Under the pieces are notes generated by a model that had not been told where the DNA came from, did not search any database, and saw only the letters and a program-made list of their open reading frames with translations. Below, piece after piece: positions 46,817 through 47,728 of a stretch of 47,728 nucleotides of DNA. Positions within the stretch are counted from its first letter, which is position 1. Each line of letters starts with the position of its first letter. A program made the translations under genes and the position numbers. The DNA is from Pseudomonas viridiflava (lineage in GTDB: Bacteria; Pseudomonadota; Gammaproteobacteria; Pseudomonadales; Pseudomonadaceae): assembly GCF_900580675.1 (NCBI RefSeq), contig NZ_UTBG01000039.1, forward strand, positions 1 through 47,728, given 5' to 3'.

Positions 46817-47728
46817 ATGAAGCTGCCATTTGCAGGACGTCTTCTTGCTGTCGCTGTGCTTGCTGCCGCATCCGCCGCTTTACCTTTCTCCTCTGCATTC
46901 GCAGATGACGCTGCCGCCAAACCCAAGGTCGGCCTAGTCATGAAGTCCCTCGCCAATGAATTTTTCGTCACCATGCAAGACGGTGCCAAGGCCTATCAAA
47001 AAGATCACTCCGCCGACTTCGACATGATCACCAACGGGATCAAAAACGAAACCGATACCAGCGCGCAGATCGATATCGTCAATCAGATGATCCTGGCCAA
47101 GGTCAACGCCATCGTCATCGCGCCGGCCGATTCCAAGGCACTGGTCACCGTATTGAAGAAGGCCTCGGACGCCGGTATCAAGGTCGTCAACATCGACAAC
47201 CGCCTTGACCCGGACGTACTCAAAAGCAAAAACCTGAATATTCCTTTCGTAGGCCCCGACAACCGCAAAGGCTCCAAACTGGTGGGCGACTACCTGGCCA
47301 AGAAGCTGACCGCGGGTGACAAAGTCGGCATCATCGAAGGCGTACCGACCACCACCAACGCCCAGCAACGCACCGCAGGCTACAAGGATGCGATGGATGC
47401 GGCCGGCATGAAGATCGTCTCGACCCAATCCGGTAACTGGGAAATCGACCAGGGCCAGAAAGTTGCTTCCGCGATGCTCAGCGAGTACCCGGACCTCAAG
47501 GCCCTGTTGGCCGGTAACGACAACATGGCCCTGGGCGCCGTCTCCGCCGTGCGCGCGGCAGGCAAGGCCGGCAAAGTGATCGTGGTGGGCTACGACAACA
47601 TCGAAGCCATCAAGCCGATGCTGCAAGACGGCCGCGTGCTGGCGACCGCCGACCAGGCCGCTGCGCAGCAAGCCGTGTTCGGTATCCAGAACGCGCTCAA
47701 GCTGGTCAAGGGTGAGAAAGTCGATGCC
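46817..47728 (+). CDS. rbsB: Ribose-type ABC transporter substrate-binding protein (3' end outside window)
   Basis: The visible 304 codons encode a periplasmic sugar-binding protein of the Peripla_BP_4 (RbsB) type. A signal peptide ends near FSSAFA (residue 29). The mature start is KPKVGLVMKSLANEFFVTMQDGAK, then IDIVNQMILAKVNAIVIAPADSKAL, VNIDNRLDP, and AGNDNMALGAVSAVRAAGK. The stop codon is beyond position 47728. The palindromic operator and its position at the head of an operon agree with ribose import, but another pentose or polyol is possible. Confidence 0.9.
   Translation, partial: MKLPFAGRLLAVAVLAAASAALPFSSAFADDAAAKPKVGLVMKSLANEFFVTMQDGAKAYQKDHSADFDMITNGIKNETDTSAQIDIVNQMILAKVNAIVIAPADSKALVTVLKKASDAGIKVVNIDNRLDPDVLKSKNLNIPFVGPDNRKGSKLVGDYLAKKLTAGDKVGIIEGVPTTTNAQQRTAGYKDAMDAAGMKIVSTQSGNWEIDQGQKVASAMLSEYPDLKALLAGNDNMALGAVSAVRAAGKAGKVIVVGYDNIEAIKPMLQDGRVLATADQAAAQQAVFGIQNALKLVKGEKVDA

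Overview
The window is a stretch of a Pseudomonas chromosome, most likely from the P. fluorescens group. Evidence for this is the gene order leuC-leuD-methyltransferase-leuB-asd-usg-fimV-truA-trpF-accD-folC-dedD-cvpA-purF-metZ, an RsmE-type CsrA paralogue, DUF1654 and DUF2790 proteins, high-GC codon use, and four long palindromic REP doublets (REPINs) with the arm core GTGGGAGCGGGCTTGC. These assignments rest on reading the sequence and on remembered family knowledge; no database search was run.

Layout. Positions 1-3257 hold tRNA-Glu, a TetR regulator with two palindromes in its upstream region, an alpha/beta hydrolase, a 4HBT thioesterase and a tRNA-dihydrouridine synthase (DusC). Positions 3258-7479 break this housekeeping pattern. 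An AT-richer gap carries a convincing HrpL (hrp) box at 3621-3648, followed by three co-directional genes with no close relatives that I recognise. The first is a repeat-rich Lys/Pro/Ala protein. The second has a Cys/His domain resembling papain- or calpain-like proteases. The third carries the same domain twice, with the first copy apparently inactivated. I read this as an orphan set of type III secretion substrates far from any secretion apparatus in the window; it is the most novel part of the region. It is followed convergently by a five-PAS GGDEF-EAL protein and then a LysR regulator divergent from leuC.

Positions 11860-30416 are core metabolism: leucine biosynthesis (leuC, leuD, leuB), aspartate semialdehyde dehydrogenase and its Usg-like paralogue, the polar hub protein FimV, TruA, TrpF, AccD-FolC-DedD (overlapping genes), CvpA-PurF, MetZ and an SDR oxidoreductase. 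Positions 30474-31014 are a tRNA operon (Val-TAC, Asp-GTC twice) with a clear sigma-70 promoter and terminator. A PuuB-like FAD oxidase and a tRNA-Val(GAC) follow.

Positions 32760-45044 are accessory: a coiled-coil FlxA-like protein, a DHA2 multidrug transporter, a GNAT, a DUF969-DUF979-pcp operon, and a copper/heavy-metal-type two-component system. That system lies with a DUF2790 protein and a secreted alpha/beta hydrolase, and two CopR-like boxes link them. Next come a HAD phosphatase, small unknown genes, rsmE, a SPOR lipoprotein, endonuclease I and a DUF1654 protein. The window ends with a periplasmic glutaminase-asparaginase (ansB) and a divergent ribose-type ABC substrate-binding protein cut by the window edge. 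The ansB upstream region shows a -24/-12 (sigma-54) promoter and two AauR-type enhancer sites; the rbsB-like gene has a sigma-70 promoter overlapped by a LacI-family palindrome.
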